From assembly GCF_009834565.1 (NCBI RefSeq), contig NZ_CP019428.1, forward strand, positions 1,860,001 through 1,924,000: a DNA stretch of 64,000 nucleotides, given 5' to 3'. This document shows, piece after piece, positions 40,934 to 50,847 of the stretch; the first letter of the stretch is position 1; each line of letters starts with the position of its first letter. The DNA comes from Pseudomonas sp. R76. Its GTDB lineage: Bacteria; Pseudomonadota; Gammaproteobacteria; Pseudomonadales; Pseudomonadaceae. A program made the translations under genes and the position numbers. Under the pieces are notes generated by a model. That model did no database searches. It had not been told where the DNA came from and saw nothing but the letters and a program-made list of their open reading frames with translations.

Positions 40934-42311
40934 GCCCAGCAGCCTGCGCTGGCGCCTGCTGTGGAACCTGGCGCTGTTGCTGGTGGTGTTGATGCTCGCC
41001 AGTGGCATGAGCGCCTACTGGAATGGCCGCGAAGCCGCCGACACTGCCTATGACCGCACGTTGTTGGCGTCGGCGCGCACCATCGCGGCCGGCTTGACCC
41101 AGGTAGATGGCACCTTGAGTGCCAATGTGCCTTATGTGGCGTTGGACACCTTTGCCTACGACAGCGCCGGGCGTATTTATTATCAGGTCAATGACATCGA
41201 TCAAAAGCTGATATCCGGCTACGAAAACCTTCCTGGCCCGCCGCCCGGCACGCCCCGCACCGATGATTACCCGGCGTTGGCAAGGTTCTACAACGCGACT
41301 TACCAGGGCCAGCATGTGCGCGTGGTCAGCCTGCTCAAGGCGGTCTCCGAACCGAACATGAATGGCATGGCGGAAATTCGCGTTGCCGAAACCGATGAAG
41401 CCCGCGAAAGCATGGCCCGTAGCCTGCTGGCCGACACGTTGTTGCGCCTTGGGATGTTGGCGGTCGGTGCATTGTTGCTGGTGTGGTTTGCCGTGAGCGC
41501 CGCGCTGCGCCCATTGGAGCGCCTGCGCACGGCGGTGGAAGAGCGCCAGCCCGACGACTTGCGGCCATTGCCGCTGGTGGAGGTGCAGCATGAGTTCGGC
41601 CCGCTGGTGCGTTCCCTCAATCACTTTACCGAGCGCCTGCGTGGCCAATTCGAGCGCCAGGCGCAGTTTATCGCCGACGCCGCCCACGAACTGCGCACCC
41701 CGCTGGCGGCGCTCAAGGCGCGCTTGGCGTTGGGCTTGCGCAGTGAAGACCCGGCAACATGGCGCAGCACGCTGGAAACCGCCGCGCAGGGCACCGATCG
41801 CCTGACTCACCTGGCCAATCAATTGCTCTCGCTGGCACGCATCGAAAACGGCGCGCGGGCGATTGCCGAAGGCGGCGCGCAATTGCTTGACCTCAGCCAG
41901 TTGGCCCGCGAGTTGGGCATGGCCATGGCGCCGCTGGCCCATGCGCGTGGTGTGGCGCTGGCGTTGGAGGCGGATGAGCCGGTGTGGTTGCGCGGCGAGC
42001 CGACGTTGTTGAACGAGTTGCTGAGTAACTTGGTGGATAACGCACTGGCCCACACACCACCGGGTGGCAATGTGATTTTACGGGTTATGGCGCCAGCCAT
42101 CCTGGAAGTGGAAGACGATGGCCCGGGCATCCCGCTGGATGAGCGGGACCGAGTGTTTGAGCGTTTTTACCGCCGTAGCCAGCAGGGCATGGGCTCAGGC
42201 CTGGGGCTGGCGATTGTCGGTGAGATCTGCCGCGCGCATCTGGCGCAGATCAGCCTGCATGATGGTGATTTGGCGGGGTTGAAGGTGCGGGTGAGTTTTA
42301 TCGCTGGGTGA
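40926..42311 (+). CDS. tctE: sensor histidine kinase TctE
   Basis: A 461-residue membrane kinase. First helix LLWNLALLLVVLMLASGMSA, a periplasmic 2CSK_N-type sensor region (about 30-160), second helix LGMLAVGALLLVWFAVSAAL and HAMP. His254 lies in FIADAAHELRTPLAALKARL. ATPase boxes are LLSNLVDNALAHTPPGGNVI (N), VEDDGPGIPLDERDRVFERF (G1/F) and GSGLGLAIV (G2). It senses external tricarboxylates and phosphorylates TctD. Confidence 0.94.
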   Translation: MHKPSSLRWRLLWNLALLLVVLMLASGMSAYWNGREAADTAYDRTLLASARTIAAGLTQVDGTLSANVPYVALDTFAYDSAGRIYYQVNDIDQKLISGYENLPGPPPGTPRTDDYPALARFYNATYQGQHVRVVSLLKAVSEPNMNGMAEIRVAETDEARESMARSLLADTLLRLGMLAVGALLLVWFAVSAALRPLERLRTAVEERQPDDLRPLPLVEVQHEFGPLVRSLNHFTERLRGQFERQAQFIADAAHELRTPLAALKARLALGLRSEDPATWRSTLETAAQGTDRLTHLANQLLSLARIENGARAIAEGGAQLLDLSQLARELGMAMAPLAHARGVALALEADEPVWLRGEPTLLNELLSNLVDNALAHTPPGGNVILRVMAPAILEVEDDGPGIPLDERDRVFERFYRRSQQGMGSGLGLAIVGEICRAHLAQISLHDGDLAGLKVRVSFIAG

Positions 42312-43133
42312 TCAGTAAAACATCGAGCGCGCTTCATCCAGTTCGGCACGCAGGGCATCGCTGTAAGGGTCGACCCGTAATTTCTTGATCGCCGGCAGGC
42401 TGGAAACCGGCACATTCGCCAGCGGGTGGTCAGTACCACGATGGCAATACAGTACGGCAACCTGCACCAGGTCGATGTAGTCCAGGCTCGGAGAGTCGCG
42501 CTGCAGGTCCAGGTATTGCCCTGGCAGTTTCGCCAGCATTTCCGGGAAGTCCCAGCCACCCAGCAGTTTGTCTCCCAGCAACGGGTGGATGCTGTCGATT
42601 ACATGGTTGAGGCTGACCGGGTCGGAGAGCAGCTCGTAGTGGTCTTCGGCGTAAGTGAGAATCGGCAGCACGCCAATCTGATGCACCAGACCGCCGAGGG
42701 CCGCCTGGTCCGGCTTGAGCTGGCTGTGGCTGCGGCACAAGGCATAACTCACGCCCGCCACTTCCAGGCTGCGGCGCCACACTTCGCGCATTTTCAGTTC
42801 GACGACTTCGGAGCGGGCGTGGAAGATTTGTTCCATCACCAGCCCGATCGCCAGGTTGCTGCTGTAGTTGGTGCCCAGCCGAGTGATGGCGGTGTGCAGG
42901 TCGGTGACTTCCTGGGTCGCGCGCAGCAGTGGGCTGTTGACCACTTTGATCAGGCGCGCCGACAGGGCGGTATCGCGACCGATCATTTTGCTCAAGTGGC
43001 TGATGCTGATATCCGGGTCTTCAGCGGCCTGACGAATGTTCAGGGCCACTTCCGGTAATGTCGGCAGAACCAGGTCATCGTTGTCGATGGCCGTCACTAA
43101 AGCCTGTTGGACTTTTTCCGCCAGCTTGTTCAT
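42312..43133 (-). CDS. HDOD domain protein
   Basis: A 273-residue protein made of one HDOD domain, a non-catalytic HD-like output module. LPTLPEVALNIRQAAEDPDI and LIKVVNSPLLRATQEVTDLH are the family core, followed by DQAALGGLVHQIGVLPILTY. HDOD proteins act in signalling, often with cyclic-di-GMP or chemotaxis circuits, but this one has no attached domain. It is convergent with tctE, whose stop abuts its stop, and 36 bp upstream of ygfZ on the same strand. Confidence 0.9.
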   Translation of the reverse strand: MNKLAEKVQQALVTAIDNDDLVLPTLPEVALNIRQAAEDPDISISHLSKMIGRDTALSARLIKVVNSPLLRATQEVTDLHTAITRLGTNYSSNLAIGLVMEQIFHARSEVVELKMREVWRRSLEVAGVSYALCRSHSQLKPDQAALGGLVHQIGVLPILTYAEDHYELLSDPVSLNHVIDSIHPLLGDKLLGGWDFPEMLAKLPGQYLDLQRDSPSLDYIDLVQVAVLYCHRGTDHPLANVPVSSLPAIKKLRVDPYSDALRAELDEARSMFY

Positions 43134-43169
43134 TCATGCTCTCTAGGGTGTTGCAAAAAGGTACGGCAA

Positions 43170-44111
43170 TTAACGCTGGATCTCTTTATCGCGATCCAGC
43201 TGGTAAGGCAGATCGAGCAGGTGCAAGCCGGGACCTTCCAGGGTGCCCAAGTGCACATCGCCACTGTCGGCAGCTTCGGCTTGCAGCACGGCGAGAAGTT
43301 CAACGGTTTGGTCAGTTTTTGCTGCGATAACGACTTCGCCGATCGCGCTGTTATGGCTGGGGGAAAACAGCGGCGTGCCTGGCTCGGGCAATTCGGCTGC
43401 ATCAAGGCTGAGGCGATACAGGCGACGCTTGAGCTTGCCGAGGTATTGCATGCGCGCGACGATTTCCTGGCCGGTGTAGCAGCCTTTCTTGAAGCTGACA
43501 CCGCCGACGGCTTGCAGGTTGAGCATCTGCGGGATGAACAGCTCGCGGGTTTGCGGCATGACCTGGCCGATGCCGGCGCGAATCTGGCCCAATAGCCAGT
43601 CATTTAAGTCAGCTTGTTGCAGCTGTGCGGCCAATTGAGTGCGCACAGCATCGGCTTGCTCGGCAGGCACCCAGAGTTCGGCGCGGCCGGGGGAAACGCG
43701 AATGGCGATCAATGCTTCGGTGCGCGCTACGCTGTCGGTCTCGGCGGGGAGCTCAAGGCCCAGCGCCGACAGCGCCTGATCGGCATTGGCCAGGCCGAAA
43801 CGCGCCCAGGCGGCGCTTTCGTCGGTGAGCTTGGACTTGGAGAACACTGCGTATTTTTTCAGGTCGGCAAGTTGTGGTTCGAGCAGCTCTGTGGCCATGG
43901 CCAGGAGCACGCCATCACCTTGCAGCAGGATGCGAAAACTTGACTGCATACGGCCTTTTTGCGTGCAACGCGCGCCGAGGCTTGCCTGGGTGTCGCTCAG
44001 GTAATTGAGGTTGCAGGTCAGTTGCCCTTGCAGGAATTTGGCAGCGTCGGAGCCGCGGACGGCGAGAACGCCTTCGTGGGTCAAGGGGCAGAAAAAAGCA
44101 GAGTCGGCCAT
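43170..44111 (-). CDS. ygfZ: tRNA-modifying/Fe-S maintenance protein YgfZ
   Basis: A 313-residue folate-binding protein of the GcvT-like fold that supports iron-sulfur enzymes such as MiaB. The diagnostic motif is VSFKKGCYTGQEIVARMQYL with its cysteine. It is divergent from sdhE across 140 bp, an arrangement common in gammaproteobacteria where both genes serve Fe-S/flavin enzyme maturation. Confidence 0.94.
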   Translation of the reverse strand: MADSAFFCPLTHEGVLAVRGSDAAKFLQGQLTCNLNYLSDTQASLGARCTQKGRMQSSFRILLQGDGVLLAMATELLEPQLADLKKYAVFSKSKLTDESAAWARFGLANADQALSALGLELPAETDSVARTEALIAIRVSPGRAELWVPAEQADAVRTQLAAQLQQADLNDWLLGQIRAGIGQVMPQTRELFIPQMLNLQAVGGVSFKKGCYTGQEIVARMQYLGKLKRRLYRLSLDAAELPEPGTPLFSPSHNSAIGEVVIAAKTDQTVELLAVLQAEAADSGDVHLGTLEGPGLHLLDLPYQLDRDKEIQR

Positions 44112-44251
44112 GGGTCATCGCAGGTCAAAAAGTCATGAGTGCATCATAGAGGGGCGCCCGGCAAATGGATAGTTTCCGTATGGGGCGACCAAAGCCGACT
44201 GGTCCGGTGCCATCGGGCCTGTATACTTGCGCACTATTTGAGGAGCGCTCC

Positions 44252-44506
44252 ATGGTCGAAGAAGTAGAAATCAATCGCCTCTACTGGCACAGCCGTCGTG
44301 GCATGCTGGAGTTGGATGTGTTGTTGGTGCCTTTCACCAAAGAAGTGTACGCGACGCTCAACAAGGAGGATCGCGACCTCTACGTCAGGCTGCTGACGTG
44401 CGAAGATCAGGACATGTTCGGCTGGTTCATGGAGCGCGCCGAATCTGAGGATCCGGAGCTGCAGCGCATGGTTCGGATGATTCTGGACCGTGTCCAGCCC
44501 AAGTAA
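44252..44506 (+). CDS. sdhE: FAD assembly factor SdhE
   Basis: An 84-residue SdhE/Sdh5 protein helping covalent FAD attachment to SdhA and FrdA. The family signature [20 protein letters not shown] contains the RGxxE loop, and [11 protein letters not shown] follows. The ATG at 44252 has AGGAG seven bases upstream; the longer open frame to 44165 is rejected. It overlaps the ygfX-like gene by 17 bp. Confidence 0.95.
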   Translation: MVEEVEINRLYWHSRRGMLELDVLLVPFTKEVYATLNKEDRDLYVRLLTCEDQDMFGWFMERAESEDPELQRMVRMILDRVQPK

Positions 44507-44936
44507 TCGCTTCGAATGCCGCTGGCAGGCCTCACGGCTGTTGCTGGCGGCGTATCTGCTTGCCCAGCTGTTCGCGCTGGGTGCCTTGCTAGTGATCGAT
44601 TTGCCGTTCGCACGCCTTGGCATTCTGTTGTGCCTGGCGCATGCCGCCTGGGTATTACCCCGGCATATTCTCTTGACTCACCGTTCGTCGATTTGTGGCC
44701 TGCGCCGCGACGAAGACGGCTGGCAGCTCTTGAGCAAAGAGCGTGGTTGGCACAGCGTGCAACTGCGCCCCGACAGCCTGGCATTACCGTTGGTCGTGGT
44801 GCTGCGCTATCGGGTGCCCGCAGAGTGGTGGACGCGTTCGATTTGCGTGCCAAGTGATTCGCAGGCCGCCGATGTGCATCGGCGCCTGCGGGTGCGCTTG
44901 AAGTTCAGCCGCCGTAGGTGGTTGGCACCAGAATAG
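44490..44936 (+). CDS. ygfX: YgfX (CptA-like) membrane protein
   Basis: A 148-residue protein with two N-terminal helices ([20 protein letters not shown] and [20 protein letters not shown]) and a small cytosolic domain ([20 protein letters not shown]). This matches YgfX, always coupled to sdhE. It must start at the GTG at 44490 inside sdhE. In E. coli the pair was described as CptAB toxin-antitoxin, though the SdhE role in flavinylation is now the stronger view. The 3' end overlaps the convergent nadB by 32 bp. Confidence 0.88.
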   Translation: MSSPSNRFECRWQASRLLLAAYLLAQLFALGALLVIDLPFARLGILLCLAHAAWVLPRHILLTHRSSICGLRRDEDGWQLLSKERGWHSVQLRPDSLALPLVVVLRYRVPAEWWTRSICVPSDSQAADVHRRLRVRLKFSRRRWLAPE

Positions 44937-46521
44937 TGTCGCGGGCCTCGGGCAGCATCTGCGGGTAGTCGAGGGTGTAATGCAGGCCACGGCTTTCCTT
45001 GCGTTCCATGGCTGAGCGGATCATCAGTTCTGCGACTTGGGCCAGGTTGCGCAACTCGATGAGGTCGCGACTGACTTTATAGTTGCTGTAGAACTCGTCG
45101 ATCTCGTCCAGCAGCAAGCGCACGCGGTGTTGAGCGCGTTGCAGGCGCTTGTTGGTGCGCACAATCCCCACGTAGTCCCACATGAAGCGACGCAGCTCGT
45201 CCCAGTTGTGGGCGATGATCACGTCTTCGTCCGAATCGGTCACTTGGCTGGCGTCCCAGCGCGGCAGGGCGGCCGGCACGGGGATGCGTGGCAGTTGCTC
45301 TAAGATGTCGGCGGCCGCCGAACGGGCGTAGACGAAACATTCGAGCAGCGAGTTGCTGGCCATGCGGTTGGCGCCATGCAGGCCGGTGAAGCTGGTTTCG
45401 CCGATCGCATACAGGCCGGGCACGTCGGTGCGGCCGTGTTGGTCGACCATCACGCCGCCGCAGGTGTAATGCGCGGCCGGCACCACCGGGATCGGGCCTT
45501 TGGTGATATCGATGTTGAACGTCAGGCAGCGCTCGTAGACGGTGGGGAAGTGCGTCTTGATGAAGGCTTCGGGCTTGTGGCTGATGTCCAGGTAGACGCA
45601 ATCGATGCCCAGGCGCTTCATTTCGTGGTCGATGGCGCGGGCGACGATATCCCGTGGGGCCAGTTCGGCACGTGGGTCGAAGCGTTGCATGAAGCGCTCG
45701 CCATTTGGCAGTTTGAGGTGGGCGCCTTCACCGCGCAGGGCTTCGGTGATCAGAAAACTCTTGGCCTGCGGGTGATACAGGCAGGTGGGGTGGAACTGGT
45801 TGAATTCCAGGTTGGCTACCCGGCAACCCGAGCGCCAAGCCATGGCAATGCCGTCGCCGCAGGCGCCGTCAGGGTTGCTGGTGTAGAGGTAGACTTTGGC
45901 TGCGCCGCCTGAGGCGAGAATGGTGAAGCGTGCGCCGTAGGTGTCGACTTCGCCGCTGGCGCGGTTCAGCACGTAGGCGCCGAGGCAGCGCTCGCCGTCC
46001 AGGCCCAGACGTTTTTCGGTGATCAGGTCGACGGCTACCCGTTGTTCCAGCAATTCGATGTTGGGGCGTTGGCGGGCCTGCTCGAGCAGGGTTCTGAAGA
46101 TGGCGGCGCCGGTGGCATCGGCCGCGTGGATGATGCGGCGATGGCTGTGGCCGCCTTCGCGCGTCAGGTGGAACTCGAATCCGCCGTCGTCGCTGCCGGC
46201 ATGTTCGTCGCGGGTGAACGGCACACCCTGGTCGATCAGCCATTGGATGGCTTCGCGGCTATGCTCGACGGTGAAGCGCACGGCGTCTTCGTTGCACAGG
46301 CCACCGCCGGCGTTGAGTGTATCTTCGACGTGGGACTGCACCGTGTCGGTGTCGTCCAGTACCGCAGCGACGCCACCTTGGGCCCAGAACGTCGAGCCGT
46401 TCGCCAGGTCGCCTTTGCTCAGGACGGCAATGCGCAAGTAGCTGGGAAGGGTCAGTGCCAGGCTCAGGCCGGCTGCGCCACTACCGATCACCAGGACATC
46501 GTGTTGAAACTGTTGGCTCAT
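44905..46521 (-). CDS. nadB: L-aspartate oxidase
   Basis: A 538-residue flavoenzyme, first step of NAD synthesis (aspartate to iminoaspartate). The FAD loop is [40 protein letters not shown] and [20 protein letters not shown] are the SdhA-like substrate and cofactor segments. Length is normal. It lies between ygfX (convergent) and algU (divergent), the standard Pseudomonas order. Confidence 0.97.
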   Translation of the reverse strand: MSQQFQHDVLVIGSGAAGLSLALTLPSYLRIAVLSKGDLANGSTFWAQGGVAAVLDDTDTVQSHVEDTLNAGGGLCNEDAVRFTVEHSREAIQWLIDQGVPFTRDEHAGSDDGGFEFHLTREGGHSHRRIIHAADATGAAIFRTLLEQARQRPNIELLEQRVAVDLITEKRLGLDGERCLGAYVLNRASGEVDTYGARFTILASGGAAKVYLYTSNPDGACGDGIAMAWRSGCRVANLEFNQFHPTCLYHPQAKSFLITEALRGEGAHLKLPNGERFMQRFDPRAELAPRDIVARAIDHEMKRLGIDCVYLDISHKPEAFIKTHFPTVYERCLTFNIDITKGPIPVVPAAHYTCGGVMVDQHGRTDVPGLYAIGETSFTGLHGANRMASNSLLECFVYARSAAADILEQLPRIPVPAALPRWDASQVTDSDEDVIIAHNWDELRRFMWDYVGIVRTNKRLQRAQHRVRLLLDEIDEFYSNYKVSRDLIELRNLAQVAELMIRSAMERKESRGLHYTLDYPQMLPEARDTILVPTTYGG

Positions 46522-46984
46522 TTGAAGGATTCCGCAAAAAGCGATCCGAAGGATTGGCGCAAACAGGACGCCTGGATCGGCGAATCAAAGGGTCACACGG
46601 GCCACTAGTATATAGAGGGGGGGAGCGGCACAATAGCCGGGCATTCGTGGCAATGTGAGATTACGGTGCACGGCTTGGGTAAAATCGGCTGGTTATTGGG
46701 ATGGGAACTTTTTGCATAAGCCCTGACTCAATAGCAGGTTGCCCGAAAGCTGGGAAAACGTTGAGTTTATTGGCCCGTCGGGTGCATTGGACGCGTCAGA
46801 AAACCGGCGACAAGATTATTCGCGCAGCCGGCATTGCCCGTGCTGCGTTTTTCGTGTGTGCCAAATCAGTGCGCGCCGGAAACTTGCTTGGAGGGGGAGA
46901 ACTTTTGCGAAAAGTCCTAGTCTATGTTTGCAAGCCTGATCGTTTAGTTATGCAAGCCTCCTTCAAGTACAACGAGGAGTGTTC
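46522..46984. other. nadB-algU intergenic region
   Basis: 463 bp without a gene. The left part holds the nadB leader and promoter (not precisely placed). The right part carries the algU promoter region, including the GAACTT/TCTAT site at 46899-46925 and another GAAAC-type sequence near 46878. An open frame over 46701-46991 has no ribosome site and includes the algU Shine-Dalgarno, so it is not a gene. Confidence 0.7.
46899..46925 (+). promoter_or_regulatory. AlgU (sigma-22/sigma-E)-dependent promoter
   Basis: GAACTT at 46899-46904 and TCTAT at 46921-46925 are 16 bp apart, close to the sigma-E type consensus GAACTT-N16/17-TCTGA. It precedes algU by about 60 bp and predicts autoregulation. Confidence 0.8.
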
Positions 46985-47566
46985 ATGCTAACCCAGGAAG
47001 AGGATCAGCAGCTGGTCGAGCGCGTTCAACGCGGCGATAAGCGAGCATTTGATCTGCTAGTGCTGAAATACCAGCACAAAATTCTCGGGTTGATCGTGCG
47101 TTTTGTGCACGACACCCATGAAGCGCAGGACGTTGCACAAGAAGCCTTTATCAAGGCGTACCGTGCACTTGGCAATTTTCGCGGTGACAGTGCGTTTTAC
47201 ACGTGGCTGTACCGCATCGCCATCAACACGGCGAAGAACTATCTGGTGTCTCGCGGGCGCCGCCCACCGGATAGCGATGTAAGTTCAGAAGATGCGGAAT
47301 TTTACGATGGTGATCACGGCCTCAAAGATCTCGAGTCGCCGGAGCGTGCATTGCTGCGCGACGAGATCGAAGGAACCGTTCATCGCACAATTCAGCAACT
47401 GCCAGAAGATTTGCGTACGGCGTTAACTTTACGTGAATTCGATGGTCTGAGTTACGAAGACATTGCGAGCGTCATGCAGTGTCCGGTGGGGACTGTAAGG
47501 TCACGGATTTTCCGGGCCCGGGAAGCCATCGATAAAGCCTTGCAACCGTTGTTGCAGGAAAACTAA
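46985..47566 (+). CDS. algU: RNA polymerase ECF sigma factor AlgU (RpoE)
   Basis: A 193-residue group IV sigma factor, identical in length to the P. aeruginosa protein. Region 2 is DLLVLKYQHKILGLIVRFVH and AQDVAQEAFIKAYRALGNFR; region 4 is LREFDGLSYEDIASVMQCPV and GTVRSRIFRAREAIDKAL. The ATG at 46985 follows GAGGAG at 46974-46979. It directs envelope-stress and alginate genes and is held inactive by MucA at the inner membrane. Confidence 0.98.
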   Translation: MLTQEEDQQLVERVQRGDKRAFDLLVLKYQHKILGLIVRFVHDTHEAQDVAQEAFIKAYRALGNFRGDSAFYTWLYRIAINTAKNYLVSRGRRPPDSDVSSEDAEFYDGDHGLKDLESPERALLRDEIEGTVHRTIQQLPEDLRTALTLREFDGLSYEDIASVMQCPVGTVRSRIFRAREAIDKALQPLLQEN

Positions 47567-47598
47567 AGACAGCGGCGACAGCCAAGAGAGGAACCGCC

Positions 47599-48186
47599 AT
47601 GAGTCGTGATGCCCTGCAGGAATCGCTGTCCGCAGTGATGGATAACGAAGCGGATGAACTGGAACTTCGTCGAGTGCTTAACGCATTTGATGATGCCGAA
47701 ACCCGTGATACCTGGTCTCGTTACCAAGTCGCTCGGGCGGTGATGCACAAGGATCTTCTAATCCCTCGTCTGGATATTGCTGCGGCCGTTTCTGCTGCGC
47801 TGGCTGATGAAGCCGTTCCGGCAAAAGCTGCTCGCGGTCCATGGCGTAGCCTGGGTCGTTTGGCAGTGGCTGCCTCGGTGACCGTTGCTGTGTTGGCCGG
47901 TGTTCGCCTGTATAACCAGGACGAAATCGCCGGTGCCGAACTGGCCCAACAGACTCAGCAACCGGTAATGGCCGGTCCGCAAGTCAAAGGCCCTGCTGTA
48001 CTGGCTGGCTACAAGGAAAGCTCTGACACTACCGGCCCTATGGCTAATGGTGTACTTCAAGGGCAATCCGGCTGGCAGGATCAGCGTCTTCCAGGCTACC
48101 TGCGCCAACACGCACAGGAATCGGCTTTGAAAGGCACTGAAAGCGCGCTGCCATACGCTCGTGCAGCAAGTCTGGAAAACCGCTAA
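47599..48186 (+). CDS. mucA: anti-sigma factor MucA
   Basis: A 195-residue single-pass inner-membrane anti-sigma factor. The N-terminal RseA-like domain (LQESLSAVMDNEADELELRR) binds AlgU. The membrane helix is LAVAASVTVAVLAGVRLY (about residues 93-110) and the periplasmic tail binds MucB. The gene is full length with no frameshift, so the strain should be non-mucoid under normal conditions. Confidence 0.97.
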   Translation: MSRDALQESLSAVMDNEADELELRRVLNAFDDAETRDTWSRYQVARAVMHKDLLIPRLDIAAAVSAALADEAVPAKAARGPWRSLGRLAVAASVTVAVLAGVRLYNQDEIAGAELAQQTQQPVMAGPQVKGPAVLAGYKESSDTTGPMANGVLQGQSGWQDQRLPGYLRQHAQESALKGTESALPYARAASLENR

Positions 48187-48202
48187 ACCGTTAAGGAGCC
48201 CT

Positions 48203-49162
48203 ATGCGCGCCATACCGCTCCTTACGCTTTTGCTCAGTGGTTGTTTTGCACTATCCGCCCATGCCGACGAAGCCCAAGACTGGCTGACTCGACTTGGGCG
48301 TGCAGAGCAGCAGCAAAGCTTTCAAGGTACGTTCGTCTACGAACGTAACGGCAGTTTTTCTACCCATGACATCTGGCATCGTGTCCAGGACGGTCAAGTC
48401 CGAGAGCGGCTTTTGCAGCTCGATGGCTCGGCGCAAGAGGTTGTGCGCGTAAATGGCCGGACGCAATGCGTCAGTGGCACTTTGGTCGCTGGCCTGGGTA
48501 ATTCCCCTGATGCGCCGTCGCGCGCACTTGATCCGCAAAAACTCACTCAATTCTACGAGTTGGCCGTCATTGGCAAATCGCGCGTGGCCGGTCGTAATGC
48601 GGTGATTGTGTCGATCACGCCGCGCGATCAATATCGATACGGCTTTGAGTTGCACGTAGATCGTGAAACCGCGCTGCCGCTGAAATCCTTGTTGCTCAAC
48701 GACCAAGGCCAGTTGCTGGAGCGTTTTCAGTTCACTCGACTGACCACTTCGCCAGCGCCCTCCGATCGCGACTTGCAGCCCAGCAGCGAATGCACGCCTG
48801 TCGCCGTTTCGCAGAGTAAAGCGCCAGAAGTACCCGCCACCCATGCGTGGCACCTGGATTGGTTGCCTCCTGGTTTCCAACTCACCAGTAGCATTGCGCG
48901 TAAAGACACCCAGACCAAGTCCACCGTCGACAGCTTGATGTATGACGATGGCCTTGCACGTTTCTCGGTGTTCCTTGAGTCAACCGACGGCGCGAGCGTA
49001 AGTGAAACCCGCACACAGCTGGGCCCAACCGTCGCCGTTTCGCGCCGTTTGAACACCGTCGATGGCGAAGTTATGGTGACGGTGGTCGGCGAAATTCCCA
49101 TCGGCACCGCCGAGCGCATTGCGCTCTCCGTACGCGGCGAAAAGACAGCCGCCAAGCCGTGA
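48203..49162 (+). CDS. mucB: MucB, periplasmic regulator of MucA (RseB family)
   Basis: A 319-residue RseB homologue with signal peptide ALLTL-type start (MRAIPLLTLLLSGCFALSAH, cleavage after HA). WLTRLGRAEQQQSFQGTFVY begins the lipoprotein-binding-like domain, and WHLDWLPPGFQLTSSIARKD lies in the small C-terminal domain. It protects MucA from proteolysis until lipid or lipopolysaccharide signals release it. The ATG at 48203 follows AAGGAG. Confidence 0.96.
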   Translation: MRAIPLLTLLLSGCFALSAHADEAQDWLTRLGRAEQQQSFQGTFVYERNGSFSTHDIWHRVQDGQVRERLLQLDGSAQEVVRVNGRTQCVSGTLVAGLGNSPDAPSRALDPQKLTQFYELAVIGKSRVAGRNAVIVSITPRDQYRYGFELHVDRETALPLKSLLLNDQGQLLERFQFTRLTTSPAPSDRDLQPSSECTPVAVSQSKAPEVPATHAWHLDWLPPGFQLTSSIARKDTQTKSTVDSLMYDDGLARFSVFLESTDGASVSETRTQLGPTVAVSRRLNTVDGEVMVTVVGEIPIGTAERIALSVRGEKTAAKP

Positions 49163-49396
49163 GTTGTTAATCCTATGTTCATCCTGACCTTTCAATCTGC
49201 GCCTATGCCGGGTTGGGTGCTGAGAGCATGAAATCTCTGGATCATTATTTTCACTTGCAAAAAATCCCCATGTTTTTTATAGGTCAGGGCTTGTCGGCTC
49301 TGGCCTTGTTTTGTTCGCGGAACAAAGATGTCGGTCGCAGTTTTCGGCGTTTCTTGAACCCTGTCGCTCAACCCTGCTCGTCGTAACGGGAGCTGT

Positions 49397-50833
49397 ATGT
49401 CGATACCACGTTTGAAGTCTTACCTATCCATAGTCGCCACGGTATTGGTGCTGGGTCAGGCCGTGTCCGCGCAAGCGGCCGAGCTGCCTGACTTCACCCA
49501 ACTGGTGGAGCAGGCCTCGCCTGCCGTGGTGAACATCAGTACCACGCAGAAACTGCCGGATCGCAAAGTCTCGAACCAGCAGATGCCGGACCTGGAAGGC
49601 TTGCCGCCGATGTTGCGCGAGTTCTTCGAGCGTGGCATGCCGCAACAGCGTTCCCCGCGTGGTGGCGGTGGGCAGCGTGAAGCGCAGTCCCTGGGGTCGG
49701 GCTTCATCATTTCCCCCGATGGCTACATCCTCACCAACAACCACGTCATTGCCGACGCTGACGAGATCCTCGTGCGCCTGGCTGACCGCAGTGAACTGAA
49801 AGCCAAGCTCGTCGGCACCGACCCGCGTTCCGATGTGGCCTTGCTGAAAATCGAAGGCAAAGATCTGCCGGTTTTGAAACTGGGTAAATCCCAGGACCTT
49901 AAAGCCGGGCAGTGGGTAGTCGCGATCGGTTCACCGTTCGGTTTCGACCATACCGTCACCCAAGGCATCGTCAGCGCCATCGGCCGCAGCCTGCCAAACG
50001 AAAACTACGTACCGTTCATCCAGACCGACGTGCCGATTAACCCGGGTAACTCCGGTGGTCCGTTGTTCAACCTGGCGGGCGAAGTGGTCGGTATCAACTC
50101 GCAGATCTATACCCGTTCCGGTGGCTTCATGGGCGTTTCCTTCGCCATCCCGATCGACGTGGCCATGGACGTTTCCAACCAGCTGAAAAGCGGTGGCAAG
50201 GTCAGCCGTGGCTGGTTGGGTGTAGTGATCCAGGAAGTGAACAAGGACCTGGCTGAGTCCTTCGGCCTCGATAAACCGGCCGGTGCCCTGGTCGCGCAGA
50301 TCCAGGACGACGGCCCGGCTGCCAAAGGTGGCCTGCAAGTCGGTGACGTGATCCTGAGCATGAATGGCCAGCCGATCATCATGTCGGCGGACCTTCCACA
50401 CTTGGTAGGCGCACTCAAGGCAGGCAGCAAAGCCAAGCTGGAAGTGATTCGTGAAGGCAAGCGCCAGACCGTTGAGCTGACCGTGGGTGCGATCCCGGAA
50501 GAGGGCGCCACCCTGGATGCCCTGGGTAACGCCAAGCCGGGTGCCGAGCGTAGCAGCAACCGCCTGGGCATCGCCGTGGCCGAGCTGACTGATGAGCAGA
50601 AGAAGAGCTTCGACCTTAAAAGCGGCGTGGTGATCAAGGAAGTGCAGGACGGCCCTGCCTCTCTGATTGGCCTGCAGCCAGGTGACGTGATCACTCACCT
50701 GAACAATCAGGCCATCGACACCACCAAGCAGTTCACCGACATCGCCAAGGCGCTGCCGAAGAACCGTTCGGTTTCGATGCGCGTGTTGCGTCAAGGGCGT
50801 GCGAGCTTCATCACCTTCAAGCTGGCCGAGTAA
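49397..50833 (+). CDS. mucD: periplasmic serine protease MucD (DegP/HtrA family)
   Basis: A 478-residue HtrA protease. Signal peptide to AQAAE; the trypsin-like domain has His in LTNNHVIADADEILVRLADR, Asp in GTDPRSDVALLKI and Ser in PINPGNSGGPLFNLAGEVVG. Two PDZ domains follow (GWLGVVIQEVNKDLAESFGL and RLGIAVAELTDEQKKSFDLK). It degrades misfolded envelope proteins and dampens AlgU activation. It follows mucB with a 234-bp gap and no mucC. Confidence 0.97.
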   Translation: MSIPRLKSYLSIVATVLVLGQAVSAQAAELPDFTQLVEQASPAVVNISTTQKLPDRKVSNQQMPDLEGLPPMLREFFERGMPQQRSPRGGGGQREAQSLGSGFIISPDGYILTNNHVIADADEILVRLADRSELKAKLVGTDPRSDVALLKIEGKDLPVLKLGKSQDLKAGQWVVAIGSPFGFDHTVTQGIVSAIGRSLPNENYVPFIQTDVPINPGNSGGPLFNLAGEVVGINSQIYTRSGGFMGVSFAIPIDVAMDVSNQLKSGGKVSRGWLGVVIQEVNKDLAESFGLDKPAGALVAQIQDDGPAAKGGLQVGDVILSMNGQPIIMSADLPHLVGALKAGSKAKLEVIREGKRQTVELTVGAIPEEGATLDALGNAKPGAERSSNRLGIAVAELTDEQKKSFDLKSGVVIKEVQDGPASLIGLQPGDVITHLNNQAIDTTKQFTDIAKALPKNRSVSMRVLRQGRASFITFKLAE

Positions 50834-50847
50834 TCTGCTGGAACAAT

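Noticed and set aside
40683..42053. Long minus-strand open frame across tctD/tctE
   Set aside because: Antisense to an intact two-component system with all catalytic motifs; no coding signature of its own.
44252..44936. sdhE-ygfX as a toxin-antitoxin pair
   Set aside because: Although once described as CptAB, the SdhE signature and the ygfZ context point to flavinylation; toxicity was not claimed as a feature.
46701..46991. Open frame upstream of algU
   Set aside because: Covers the AlgU promoter and the algU ribosome site, with no ribosome site of its own.
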